Positions 33,539-42,484 of a stretch of DNA of 64,000 bases are shown one piece after another. The notes under the pieces are model-generated. The model had not been told where the DNA came from and ran no database searches. It saw only the letters and a list, made by a program, of their open reading frames with translations. Within the stretch, counting starts at the first letter, position 1. The number at the start of each line of letters is the position of its first letter. Source of the stretch: Candidatus Methylomirabilota bacterium (lineage in GTDB: Bacteria > Methylomirabilota > Methylomirabilia > Rokubacteriales > CSP1-6); NCBI GenBank assembly GCA_035764725.1, contig DASTYT010000115.1, positions 62,001-126,000 of the forward strand. Reading direction: 5' to 3'. A program made the translations under genes and the position numbers.

Positions 33539-34084
33539 ATGGTCACGATCATCGCTCGAGCCGCATCCGCCACCCTCGTAGTGGCGCTGCTGATGGGCTG
33601 CACCACGGTGCCGCCCACGACGGAGGAGCGGGACGAGCTCGTCCAGAGGGCGGAAGCGGAGCGGCAAGAGTGGAAGAAGATCGATCCGGACATGGAGGCC
33701 TTCGTCCAGAAGCGCTACGGCTTTGCCTTCTTCCCCGAGGTGACCAAGGGCGGCCTGGTCTTCGGCGGAGCCTACGGTCGGGGCGTCGTGTACGAGCAGG
33801 GGACGCACGTTGGCTACGCCGACCTGACCGAGGGCTCCTTCGGCCTTCAGATCGGCGGGCAGACCTTCAGCGAGCTGATCGTGTTCCAGGACAAGTACGC
33901 GTTCGAGCGCTTCAAGCGGAACGCTGTGGACTTCGGCGCTCAAGCAACGGCGATCGTGGCCAGGTCGTCCGCCTCCACCAATGCCCCGTTCGTGGACGGC
34001 ATTGCGGTGTTCGTGCGACCGCTCTCGGGCGCGATGGCGGAGGCCAGCATCGGGGGTCAGCGCTTCACTTACGCGCCGAAGTAG
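33539..34084 (+). CDS. Lipoprotein with SYLF/YSC84 domain
   Basis: A 181-residue lipoprotein. The signal peptide ends in a lipobox ALLMGC with Cys20 as the lipidated residue, followed by TTVPPTTEERDELV. The body (about 45-181) is a SYLF/YSC84 domain: FVQKRYGFAFFPEVTKGGLV, FGGAYGRGVVYEQGTHVGYAD, and FGLQIGGQTFSELIVF. In bacteria these proteins are exported and of unclear function; the domain binds lipids or actin in eukaryotes. Asp21 is absent after the Cys, so outer-membrane sorting is plausible. The start has AAGGAGG 6 bases upstream and a strong promoter; the longer in-frame reading starts inside the previous gene. Confidence 0.85.
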   Translation: MVTIIARAASATLVVALLMGCTTVPPTTEERDELVQRAEAERQEWKKIDPDMEAFVQKRYGFAFFPEVTKGGLVFGGAYGRGVVYEQGTHVGYADLTEGSFGLQIGGQTFSELIVFQDKYAFERFKRNAVDFGAQATAIVARSSASTNAPFVDGIAVFVRPLSGAMAEASIGGQRFTYAPK

Positions 34085-34098
34085 CGGGTGCTCAGCCG

Positions 34099-35346
34099 TC
34101 AGCGGTAGCCGAGCCCGTCCAGGTCGAGCTCGGGCATGCGGCCGCCCATGAGATCGGCCACGATCCGCGCGGTGCCGCACGCCATCGTCCAGCCCATGTG
34201 CCCGTGCCCGCAGTTGAGGTAGAGGTTGCGGTGGCGGGCGAGGCCGAGGATCGGCGGGCCGTCCGGCGTCATCGGGCGCAGGCAGGCGCGGTACTCGCCC
34301 CGGCCGTAGTCGGCGGCCTCCGGGAAGAGGTCGCGGGCCAGCCGCAGGATGTTGGCGAAGTTGCGGGGGGTCCAGCTCCAGTCGTACCCGGCGAACTCCG
34401 CCGTCGAGGTGAGACGGAGCCGGTCGCCCAGGCGTGACCAGGCGACCAGCCATTGCTCGTCCACGCCCGAGATGGACGGCACGAGGCCGCCGGGCTTGAC
34501 GGGGAACGTGGAGGAGTAGCCCTTCGCGGGATAGATCGGCAGGCTGACCCCGGCGGTCCGCGCGATGGAGGGCGCGGCCACGCCCAGGGCCAGCACGTAG
34601 GCATCCGCGGTGAGCACGCCGTCGCTGCTGATCACGCCGTCGATGCGATCGGCGGCCGCGCGCAGCGCGGTCACGCGCGTGCCCAGCCGCACCACCGCCC
34701 CGTGCTTCTCCCGGCACACGCGGGCCAGCCCCTCCGAGAAGAGGCGCGAGTCCCCGCTCGAGTCGCCGAGATCGCGGATCGCGCCGGCCACTTTGCCCTG
34801 TACCGGCGCGAAGACGGGGTCGAGCCGCGCCAGCGCCGGCCCGTCGAGGATCTCCTGCCGCTGGCCGTGCTCGGCGAGCAGTGCCATGCGCTTCTGCGCC
34901 GCCTCGAGCTCGCGCGGTTCGCGGTGCACGTAGAGCGCGCCTCGATGAATGGCCTGGTACTCGATGCCCTCGTCGCGGGCCACGGCGTCGAGCACCCGCT
35001 GGCTGTACTGGCAGAGCCGGAGCTTCACCAGCGTGTTGCGCCGCGCTCGCGCGCTCGTGCACTCACGAAGAAAGCGCAGGCCCCACGTGTAGAGCCGCGG
35101 ATCGGTGCCGAGGCGGAGCCGGATGGCCGTCTCGCCGCCCCGCAGCGAGTCCCAGAGCATGCGCGGCGCCCGCGGCGAGGCCCACGCGAAGGAGTGCCCG
35201 GGCGCGATGATCCCGGCGTTGCCACCGGTGGCCTCGAGCCCGAGGCTCTCCTTCTCCTCGAGCAGCGTCACCTCGTGGCCGGCCTGACCGAGGAAGTACA
35301 TGGTGGTCACGCCCACCACGCCCCCGCCGAGGACGAGGACCTTCAC
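34099..35346 (-). CDS. dadA: D-amino acid dehydrogenase, small-subunit (DadA) type
   Basis: A 415-residue FAD-dependent oxidoreductase of the DAO family. The dinucleotide-binding motif VLVLGGGVVGVTTMYFL (4-20) is followed by GLEATGGNAGIIAPGHSFAW, the DadA signature with the N-A-G flavin contact. The C-terminal ACLRPMTPDGPPILG and NLYLNCGHGHMGWTMACGTA are typical. It oxidatively deaminates D-amino acids to 2-oxo acids, passing electrons to the quinone pool at the inner membrane. The GTG start overlaps the stop of a decayed membrane-protein gene (GTGA), so it was once translationally coupled to it. Two D-aminoacylase-type genes near 54-59 kb could supply D-amino acids. Confidence 0.9.
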   Translation of the reverse strand: MKVLVLGGGVVGVTTMYFLGQAGHEVTLLEEKESLGLEATGGNAGIIAPGHSFAWASPRAPRMLWDSLRGGETAIRLRLGTDPRLYTWGLRFLRECTSARARRNTLVKLRLCQYSQRVLDAVARDEGIEYQAIHRGALYVHREPRELEAAQKRMALLAEHGQRQEILDGPALARLDPVFAPVQGKVAGAIRDLGDSSGDSRLFSEGLARVCREKHGAVVRLGTRVTALRAAADRIDGVISSDGVLTADAYVLALGVAAPSIARTAGVSLPIYPAKGYSSTFPVKPGGLVPSISGVDEQWLVAWSRLGDRLRLTSTAEFAGYDWSWTPRNFANILRLARDLFPEAADYGRGEYRACLRPMTPDGPPILGLARHRNLYLNCGHGHMGWTMACGTARIVADLMGGRMPELDLDGLGYR

Positions 35347-35703
35347 GTGCGGAACCGCCGGGCGGCGACGACGGTGAGCACGATGGCGAGGATGAGCACC
35401 GCCAGCTGCGCGATCACGAAGGGCGCCTCGGTCTGATTGGGCGCCAGCCTCGTGAGCGCGGGGGCACCGACCACGTAGATCACCCGCCAGGCGCCCACCA
35501 TGCCGAGCCGTAGCGGGCCACGACGGTGACGGCCAGTACCACGAGCGAGACGATCCCGATCTTGTGCGAGGGCAGCAGATGGTCGAAGGGGAAGCCGAAG
35601 CCCGTCACGCTGGTGAGGATGGTGGTCACGAGGAACAGCGCGGTCCAGCCGGCGAGCCGCCGGCCCGCCGGGTGAAGGCCTTGAGGCTCAGACCCAGCGT
35701 CAT
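35343..35703 (-). pseudogene. Small multi-helix membrane protein, decayed by two frameshifts
   Basis: Three frames in a row complete one protein pattern. It begins MTLGLSLKAFTRR (35703), shifts near 35660 into GWTALFLVTTILTSVTGFGF and HKIGIVSLVVLAVTVVARYG, and shifts again near 35515 into GMVGAWRVIYVVGAPALTRL and ends QLAVLILAIVLTVVAARRFR before a TGA. This is a small uncharacterised four-helix family I recognise by its SVTGFxFPF, PSHKIGI and GAWRxIYVV blocks. A segment of perhaps 15-20 residues between IYVVGA and PALTRL also seems missing. Its stop overlaps the GTG of the D-amino acid dehydrogenase. This explains the 350-bp stretch that otherwise lacks a gene. Confidence 0.6.
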
Positions 35704-35728
35704 GGGCTATCGGGGTTGAGGGACCCCC

Positions 35729-36073
35729 TTACTGGCACAGGGCGAGCAAGCGGTCCGCCAGGACCTTCTTCGGCACCTTCCCCACCAGCGTCTCCACGAC
35801 CTTGCCATCCTTCACGAACAGGAGCGACGGGAGCGCCTTCACGCCGAAGCGCTCGGCCACTGCGGGCTCCGCCTCGACGTTGATCTTGCCCACGGTGGCG
35901 CGACCCGACATCTCGCGCGCGAGCTCGTCGATCATGGGCGCGATCGCCTTGCAGGGCACGCACCACGGCGCCCAGAAGTCGAGCAACACGGGGCCGGACG
36001 CGAGGGTCGCGTCGATGGTATCCGCGGTGATGTGGCGGGCGCCGTCCTGAGGGCTTCCGGAAGCTTCGGTCAT
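35729..36073 (-). CDS. trxA: Thioredoxin
   Basis: A 114-residue thioredoxin. The active site is WCVPCK within LLDFWAPWCVPCKAIAPMID, where Val replaces the usual Gly between the cysteines (WCVPC instead of WCGPC), which should shift redox potential slightly. The cis-Pro loop is ALPSLLFVKDGKVVETLVG, normal for the family. It has a 15-residue N-terminal extension (EASGSPQDGARHITADTID) without a signal peptide, so it is cytosolic. It is close to a formate dehydrogenase operon and a flavin-monooxygenase-like gene in the same direction, but with a gap of 101 bases it may be independent. Confidence 0.92.
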   Translation of the reverse strand: MTEASGSPQDGARHITADTIDATLASGPVLLDFWAPWCVPCKAIAPMIDELAREMSGRATVGKINVEAEPAVAERFGVKALPSLLFVKDGKVVETLVGKVPKKVLADRLLALCQ

Positions 36074-36174
36074 CGCTGATGTCCTCCCACGGTTTGGATG
36101 CGGAGCCGAGCGCGCGCGCTTCCGGCGGCGACCCAGGCGGAAGTCAGCCTATCACAGGCAGGGAGGGCGGAGTG

Positions 36175-36849
36175 TCAGCCCTGGGACAGGGCCAGATCGG
36201 AGCGATCCTCCTCCTCGTCACCATTGCGAAGGAGGTCGAGGAGGCGCGGATCGGCGGGGACGATGATGCCCGTGGCGCCCACGGCGCCCGCGGCGTCACG
36301 CAGCGCCCGCCACGCCTCTCGCCCGTCGGGCGCGGGCACGCGGGCCCAGAGCTCGAAGGGCGCCGCGAGCCGTTCGCGCGTGCGCCGGTCCCGCGCCTGG
36401 TCGAAGGCGGCATGGCACTGCTTGGGCTCGTCGACGATAGCCACGAGCCCGTCGGAGAGCCGAGCGCCCAGCAGGGACTGGCCGTCCCCCCCTCCTTGCA
36501 GGAGGACGGGCGACGGCCCTGCGCGACGGGCGCACGCGATCAGCCCTTCCGTGTCTGCCGGCCGCGCCGCCGCCGTCACCGCGGCGAAGAGACGGCCCCG
36601 CGAAAGGCGCTCGAGGGTGACCATGCGCCGCGCCAGCTCGTCCGGAGCGGCGGTGTCGAAGGCGGAGACGGGCGCCGCCAGCCGCGCGCGGCCGGTGACG
36701 GCGGCGACCCCGGCCAGGACCATCCACGGATCGAACGCGTCGTCGGCCAGCCACAGCGAATCGACCCCCGCGGCGTCGAGCGCCCGCGCATCCGCGAGAT
36801 AGTCCCCGGAGTCGGTGAAGCGGCCGGGCAGCAGGACGCCGATCTTCAT
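36175..36849 (-). CDS. Short luciferase-like monooxygenase family protein
   Basis: A 224-residue protein of the bacterial luciferase-like/F420 or FMN-dependent monooxygenase fold. MKIGVLLPGRFTDSGDYLADARALDAAGVDSLWLADD is given here in parts: the first strand MKIGVLLPG, the helix LADARALDAAGVD, and SLWLADDAF are the typical start. VLAGVAAVTGRARLAAPVSAF and RMVTLERLSRGRLFAAVTAA follow the family order. It is about 80-100 residues shorter than full enzymes: the segment between the barrel halves is reduced and the end after IIVPADPRLLDLLRNGDEEE is truncated. It may be a non-catalytic relative. Its ATG is 5 bases beyond the stop of the formate dehydrogenase membrane subunit, so it belongs to that operon. 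Confidence 0.68.
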   Translation of the reverse strand: MKIGVLLPGRFTDSGDYLADARALDAAGVDSLWLADDAFDPWMVLAGVAAVTGRARLAAPVSAFDTAAPDELARRMVTLERLSRGRLFAAVTAAARPADTEGLIACARRAGPSPVLLQGGGDGQSLLGARLSDGLVAIVDEPKQCHAAFDQARDRRTRERLAAPFELWARVPAPDGREAWRALRDAAGAVGATGIIVPADPRLLDLLRNGDEEEDRSDLALSQG

Positions 36850-36853
36850 CGGG

Positions 36854-37744
36854 CTACATCTGGGCGCCGAAGATCACCACGATCCGGAGCGCGAGCCCGC
36901 CCAGGAGGACGAGGAAGGCGGCGAGCACCGGCTCGCGGCGGTGGCCGCTGCCCATCCGCGTCATCACGAGCGGGATCACGGTGCCTACGACGACCAGCGC
37001 CCAGAGCGCGAGCCAGCGTGGCGCCAGCAGGCGCGAGGCCAGGGCACCCAGTGTGGCGAAGAACGCCACGAGCAGGATCAGCTCCAGGACGATGAAGTAG
37101 GCGTCCGCGCGGGACAGTTTCCCCTGGGTGCTCGCCGCCGCATCGGAGCGTCCGCGCGCGAGGAGGGCCAGGGTGCCCGCGGCCACGCTGAGGCCGGAGG
37201 CGAGGAAGACGCCGCCCAGGGTCCACGTGTCGCTCCAGATCGGCTGATTGCTCACGCTGATCAGCACGCCGGTGTAGCCCGCGATGAAGAGCCCGAGGAA
37301 GGCGCCGATGATCATCAGGACGCGGCCGAAGCCGCCGGACATGAGACTGGCAATGCCTCGAGCCACCCCATTCCGGGTGTAGCCCTCCTTGAACAGGACC
37401 TCGATGAAGGACAGCGTGACAAAGACGCCGAAGAGGAGCAGCGCCCAGGCGCCGACGGACATGGGGGACCAGTACTTGAAGTTGAGCTCCCACGTCCGGC
37501 TGTTGATCAGCATGTGCCAGAAACGGCTGGGGCGGCCCAGGTCGAGCGTGAGGAGGAGCGGGCAGATCGCCATCGCGGGGAATGCGACGAGGAAGGCCAG
37601 ACGCGCCACGCCCTCATCCCGGGAATCCCCGAGCAGGCGAAGCAGCGTTCCGATGAGATACGTGCCCCCGGCGATCCCGCCGAGGAAGAAATACCAGACG
37701 ATGTACCACTCCCACTGGGGCGGCGCCACGAAGTGCTGGGGCAT
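36854..37744 (-). CDS. NrfD-like membrane subunit of formate dehydrogenase
   Basis: A 296-residue integral membrane protein with eight predicted helices, of the NrfD/PsrC family. It begins EWYIVWYFFLGGIAGGTYLI, the classic first helix with a conserved G-G-x-A-G-G-x-Y motif, and continues LGRPSRFWHMLINSRTWELN, the quinone-site loop. It would take electrons from the iron-sulfur subunit encoded just upstream and reduce quinone in the inner membrane. E. coli formate dehydrogenase N uses a cytochrome b subunit instead, so this is the haem-free anchor type. The gene starts 3 bases after the iron-sulfur subunit stop. Confidence 0.88.
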   Translation of the reverse strand: MPQHFVAPPQWEWYIVWYFFLGGIAGGTYLIGTLLRLLGDSRDEGVARLAFLVAFPAMAICPLLLTLDLGRPSRFWHMLINSRTWELNFKYWSPMSVGAWALLLFGVFVTLSFIEVLFKEGYTRNGVARGIASLMSGGFGRVLMIIGAFLGLFIAGYTGVLISVSNQPIWSDTWTLGGVFLASGLSVAAGTLALLARGRSDAAASTQGKLSRADAYFIVLELILLVAFFATLGALASRLLAPRWLALWALVVVGTVIPLVMTRMGSGHRREPVLAAFLVLLGGLALRIVVIFGAQM

Positions 37745-37747
37745 GGC

Positions 37748-38509
37748 CTAGTTCTCCCCGCGCTGGCGGAACGCGATGACCGCGCCCACGAGGCCGAGCA
37801 CCGCAGTGACCGCAGAGCCGAGATAGGCCCGCACGTTGTTGCGGCTCGGGAGCACCGCGTTCTCGGCGTTCGGCAGCTTGTACGCCTCGGGCTTGTCCGT
37901 GAGGAGGAACAGGGCGTGGAGACCCCCGTACTCCTTCTCGCCGTAGATCTGGGCGTTGGCCACCCCCTGGCCCTGCAGCACCTTGAGCCGTGCCCCCGCC
38001 ACCTCGCGCATCTCGTTGAGCTCGCCGAACTTGATGGACTCGGTGGGACAGGCCTTCGCGCAGGCGGGGACGAGGTTGTTCTGGAGCCGGTCGTAGCAGA
38101 ACGTGCACTTCTGGGCGAGGCCGGTGTCCTCGTTGAAGCCGATAACGTTGTACGGACAGGCGGCGATGCAGTCCCGGCAGCCGTTGCAGACGTCCGGTTG
38201 GATGTAGACGGTGTCGAACTCCGTCCGGATGATCGCGTTGGTGGGGCAGACCTCCATGCAGCTGGCGAGCGCGCAGTGCTTGCAGACGTCGCTCATCATG
38301 CTCCAGGCGACGGTGCCCTGCGGCGTCCCCCGCTCGATGAACTGGACGTGGCGCCAGTTCTGCTCGTCGAGCTTCCCGGTGTTGTCGAAGCTGTCGAGGA
38401 ACTTCGGCTTATGGCCCGGCAGCTGATTCCACTCCTTGCAGGCGACCTCGCAGGCCTTGCATCCGATGCAGAGCGTGGTGTCGGTGAAGAAGCCAACCGT
38501 ACGCGCCAT
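37748..38509 (-). CDS. fdnH: Formate dehydrogenase iron-sulfur subunit
   Basis: A 253-residue electron-transfer subunit with four [4Fe-4S] sites. The cysteine motifs are CIGCKACEVACKEWN (residues 13-27), CKHCALASCMEVCPTNAI, CNGCRDCIAACPYNVI and CTFCYDRLQNNLVPACAKACP. The spacing matches FdnH/FdoH-type subunits. A C-terminal helix (YLGSAVTAVLGLVGAVIAF, about 228-246) anchors it in the inner membrane. It links the molybdenum or tungsten subunit to the NrfD-like quinone reductase. The ATG at 38509 has AGGAGAG upstream, overlapping the fdhE stop; longer readings overlap fdhE more deeply and add no domain. Confidence 0.92.
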   Translation of the reverse strand: MARTVGFFTDTTLCIGCKACEVACKEWNQLPGHKPKFLDSFDNTGKLDEQNWRHVQFIERGTPQGTVAWSMMSDVCKHCALASCMEVCPTNAIIRTEFDTVYIQPDVCNGCRDCIAACPYNVIGFNEDTGLAQKCTFCYDRLQNNLVPACAKACPTESIKFGELNEMREVAGARLKVLQGQGVANAQIYGEKEYGGLHALFLLTDKPEAYKLPNAENAVLPSRNNVRAYLGSAVTAVLGLVGAVIAFRQRGEN

Positions 38510-38519
38510 GTGGGCTCTC

Positions 38520-39323
38520 CTATATCCCCATGAGATTCGGCACGATCTTGGCGAAGCCTCTCTCTTGCATGTGCAGATCGATGGGCAGGGCAACCAGCTC
38601 GTCGACGACCGGCACCGCGTCGCGGTCCCGGCGCAAATCCACCGTGATGAGGTAGCGCCGGCAGCTCTCACAGGAGTCCGCGCGGAGATGCGGCAGCCTC
38701 TCGGCGTCCGAGAAGATAGGCAGCTTCGAGGTCGTCCGCTCCCCGCAGGCCGGACAGGCCATGCGCTCGTGGATCCATTCCTCCCCGCACCGGCAGCAGA
38801 GGAGCCGGCGGGGTGGGGTCAGGAGCTCTCCACTCGCCTCGCCGACCACCGAGAGCTGGGGCCGACCGCCGCAACGCGGGCAATGGCCCTCGGCCCGCTC
38901 GCCGGAATCCGCCGGCCACGCCCCGGCCCCGAGCGCCTCGAGCACCGGGGCGACCGCGGCGCGGGCCAGGTAGTCGTCCACGGGCGCCTGCGCCTCGCCG
39001 TCCAGCCAGCGCCGCACCGACTGGTCGAGCCCGCCGCGGGCGAAGCGCTCGCGCGCCGCCTCGACGAGTGCGGCGGGCCCCGCCGCGAGGGTTTCCTCGA
39101 CGATGTCGCCCATCACGCGGTCGGCGACGTACGCGGCCAGCCGCTCACGACCGGGCCGATCGTCGAGCGCCGCCGCATACGCCCGCTCCTGTGCGTCGAG
39201 CAGCGCCGCGTAGAGCCGGAGCATCTCGCCCGCGTAGGGCCAGCGCTTCTGAAGCCGAGTGGCCCGCCGCCGCCGCTCCCCCCATCGGGGGGCGACGGCG
39301 GGGGCCGCCGCCACGCGCTCCAT
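38520..39323 (-). CDS. fdhE: FdhE, formate dehydrogenase accessory protein
   Basis: A 267-residue cytosolic maturation factor. The C-terminal half has four Cys-x2-Cys rubredoxin-like motifs in order: HCPRCGGRP, CCRCGEEW, ACPACGER and SCESCRRYLITVDLRRD, as in FdhE, which binds iron and helps assemble respiratory formate dehydrogenase. LPIDLHMQERGFAKIVPNLMG at the end is family-typical. It is slightly shorter than E. coli FdhE (309). The ATG shares a base with the fdnG stop (TGATG), so translation is coupled. I rejected the much longer 529-residue reading, which is fdnG in another frame. Confidence 0.88.
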   Translation of the reverse strand: MERVAAAPAVAPRWGERRRRATRLQKRWPYAGEMLRLYAALLDAQERAYAAALDDRPGRERLAAYVADRVMGDIVEETLAAGPAALVEAARERFARGGLDQSVRRWLDGEAQAPVDDYLARAAVAPVLEALGAGAWPADSGERAEGHCPRCGGRPQLSVVGEASGELLTPPRRLLCCRCGEEWIHERMACPACGERTTSKLPIFSDAERLPHLRADSCESCRRYLITVDLRRDRDAVPVVDELVALPIDLHMQERGFAKIVPNLMGI

Positions 39324-42300
39324 CAAATCTTCTCGATGTTGACCAGGAACGCCTTGAATTCTGGCGTCCGGGAATTCGCGTCTCCCACAAACGGGGTGAG
39401 GGCGTTGGCCAGCCAGTTGGCGCCCTTGGTCGGATCGCGGTCGGCCGCGATGCCCACGAACCCCCAGTGGATCGGGATGCCGATGTGATAGACCTTCTTG
39501 CCGTTGAACTCGAGGGGACCGAGGCGATTGGTCACGATCGCCGCGACCTCGAGCTTGCCGCGCTTGGACGACACCCGCACGCGGTCGCCGCTCTTGATCC
39601 CCTTCTCGCGCGCTACGTCCTCGGGGACCTCTACGAAGGGATAGGGCTGCAGGCGATCCAGATGCGGGACGTGCTGGGTAACGTAGTGCTCGTGCTCGGT
39701 GAGGCGATAGCTGGTCGCGATATACGGGTAGTCCTTGGCGGTGCCGAACCGGTCGGCGCGCCCGGCCTGCTTGTCGTAGAGGAACACGACGGGCGACTCC
39801 GACTGACCGGAGTGCAGCGGATTGACGATCGGCGACTCCATCGGCTCGTAGTGCTCGGGGAACGGGCCGTCGAGCATGGAGGCGGAGAAGAGCCGGCCCA
39901 CGCCCTCGGAGTTCATGATGAAAGGCCCCCACGCCTTGGGGCTGCGGGGCTCCATGGTCGGGGGATAGTCCGGCACGTCGCCCACCCACTTCTTCTGCTC
40001 GGCGTCCCACTTGATGCCGGGGCGCTTCGGATCCCATGGCTTCCCGTCGAGATCCGCGGACGCCCGGTTGTACATCACTCGACGATTGAGCGGCCAGCTC
40101 CATGCCCACCCGTGGTAGTAGCCCATGCCGGTGGGATCGTTCTTCTTCGGATCCTGGATGCCCGCCCGCCGCGCGCTGAGGTTGCCCGCCTCGGGATAAC
40201 TGCCGGTATAGATCCAGTTGCCGGCGTTGGTGGTGCCGTCGTCCTTCAGCTTGGCGAAGGTGTCGAGGCGCTGGCCCGTGGTGAGATCGTAGCCATTGAT
40301 CTCGCGGCAGATCTCATCGAGCTCCGGCTTCGCGGGATTCTTGTAGTTGAACGTCACCGCCTTGATCGGTTCAGGGAACTTCCCCCCCTGTTGCTCGTAG
40401 AGCTTCCGCACCCGCTGGTACACGTCGGCGAGCACCCAGTGATCGTGGCGCGCCTCGCCTTCGGGCGGCATCACCTCTTCCTTCCACTGCATCCAGCGCC
40501 CGCTGTTCACGAAGGAGCCGTCCTTCTCGATCCAGTGCGTCGACGGCACCATGAACACTTCGGTCTGAATGGTCTTCGGATCGGCGCCCGGCCGCCGCCA
40601 GAACTCCGAGCTGGTCGTCGGCAGGGCGTCCATGACCACCAGCCACTTCAGGTTGGCCAGCGCCTGCATCACCTGGTTGGCATCGGGCCCGATGCTAGTC
40701 GCGGTCATGCCCGAGAGGATCAAGCCCTGCATCCGGTTCTTGAGGGCCTGGTCGTAGATGGAGATCCACGACGAGTTGGACATGGGTTTGGGGAGGAAAT
40801 CGAAGGCGTACTCGTTGTCCTTGGTGGCGGCGTCCCCGTACCACGCCTTGAGGAGGCTCACCATGAGCTTGCGGTAGTTCGTGCCGAAGAAGTTCCAGGA
40901 GTTAGTGTCGAACTTCTTGGGCGCGCTCTGGGTGACGTAATCGTCGAGGTTCTTCTGGCCGGGCGCCGGGATGCGCAGGTACCCGGGCAGGATCTCCCAG
41001 GAGATGGCGTTGTCGGTATTGCCCTGGATGTTGGCGTGGCCGCGCTCGGCGTTCATGCCGCCGCCGGGCCGCCCCATGTTGCCGAGGAGGAGCTGGAGCA
41101 GCGCCCCGCTCCGGATCATCTGACCACCCGTCGTGTGGTGCGTGAGACCCACCGCATAGACGATGGTCATCACCTTGTCGGGCCGGCCGGTCTCTCCCAC
41201 GATCTTGGCGATCTCGAGGAACTGGGTCCTGGGGATGCCGGTGATGGATTCGACCATCTCCGGCGTGTAGCGCGAGTAGTGCTTCCGCATGAGCTGGAAC
41301 ACCGAGCGCGGATGCTCGAGCTGCATGTCGCGCTTGGCGATCTGGGTGGTGGGACCGGGCGCACCGGGGCCCTGGCCGTGGGCGAGGATCTCCTTCTGGG
41401 TCCGGTCGTACGCGGCTTGTCCGCCTGCGTCGCCCTCGTAGGCCCAGGTGGAGACGTCGTAGGTCCGCTTGGCCGGGTCGTAGCCGCTGAAGAGCCCGTC
41501 GTGGAAGCTGTACCCCTCCTTCACGATGAAGGAAGCGTTCGTGTAGTTGCGGACGTAGTCGTGGTGGATGAGGTTGTTCTCGAGGACATAGCGGATGAGG
41601 CCGCCGAAGAAGGCGGCGTCGGTGCCAGTCCGGATCCGGGCGTACATGTCACAAACCGCGGAAGTCCGGGTGAAGCGCGGATCGATGTGGATCATCTTGG
41701 CGCCGCCGCCCTGGCCGACGCCGCGCTCCGGATTGAGCTTGGCCTTCAGGAACCACTGGAAGCCAACGGGATGCGCCTCCGCCGGATTCGCCCCATTGAT
41801 GATGATGACGTCGGCGTGCTGGATGTCCCGCCAGTGATTCGTCATCGCGCCCCGCCCGAATGTGGCCGCCAGACTGACGACCGTGGGGCCGTGTCAGACT
41901 CGGGCCTGCTGTTCTATGAAGATCACGCCAAGCGATCGCATGAGCTTGGCGGCGAGATAGCCCTCCTCGCTACTGAACGCGGCCCCGCCCGCGAAGGCGA
42001 TGCCCTCGCAGCGGTTCACCGTGTTGCCGTTGGCGTCCTGGGTCACGAAGGTGGCGTCGCGGGATTCCTTGATCCGCTGCGCGAGGCGGTCGAGCATCTG
42101 GTCCCAGCCGATCTCCTGCCACTTGTCGCTGCCCGGCGCGCGGTAGAGCGGCTTCTCGACGCGGCGGGCGCTCATGGCCAGCTGCATCGCGGTGGCGCCC
42201 TTCGGGCAGAGCCGGCCTTCGTTGACCGGGCTGTCCGGATCGCCCTCGATCTGCAGGAGCTGGGTGTGGCCCTTCGCGTCCTGCCTCGTGTAGGCGATGA

Positions 42301-42481
42301 TGGAGCACCCCACGGCGCAGTACGGGCAGAGCGAGTGCTTCTCCTTGGCGCCCTCGATGCGGAAGGCCTTCTTGACCTGGACGGCCTGCGCCAGGTCGAA
42401 ACCCAGCGTGGTGACGCCCGCGGCGGCGCCCGCGCTGGCCGCCCCCGCCTTGAAGAAATCGCGTCGCGTGATCTGAGGCAT
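39323..42481 (-). CDS. fdnG: Formate dehydrogenase catalytic subunit, selenocysteine-containing (Sec196)
   Basis: A 1052-residue molybdenum or tungsten bis-MGD enzyme oxidising formate to CO2. The Tat signal is TRRDFFKAGAASAG (residues 5-18), so it faces the periplasm. The [4Fe-4S] motif is CPYCAVGC with a later Cys in GRLCPKGA. An in-frame TGA at 41896-41894 encodes residue 196 in QARV-U-HGPTV, exactly where FdnG/FdoG/FdhF have selenocysteine; the frame continues with SLAATFGRGAMTNHW and the His and Arg of the active site. A SECIS-type hairpin follows. The start has AAGGAGG. Operon order is fdhD-fdnG-fdhE-fdnH-nrfD-like. Confidence 0.95.
41864..41896 (-). promoter_or_regulatory. UGA(Sec) codon and SECIS hairpin of fdnG
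   Basis: Reading leftward, TGA (41896-41894) is followed by CACGGCCCCAC and then a 7-bp stem GGUCGUC/GGCGGCC (41882-41876 with 41870-41864, two G-U pairs) closing the loop AGUCU (41875-41871). The loop begins 18 bases after the UGA. Loop, spacing and the following CTGG resemble the E. coli fdhF and fdnG elements bound by SelB. Confidence 0.82.
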
Positions 42482-42484
42482 GAC

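Noticed and set aside
41894..41896. The TGA in formate dehydrogenase as a nonsense mutation giving two genes or a pseudogene
   Set aside because: The position equals the selenocysteine site of FdnG, the frame is preserved after it and a SECIS hairpin follows, so recoding explains it.
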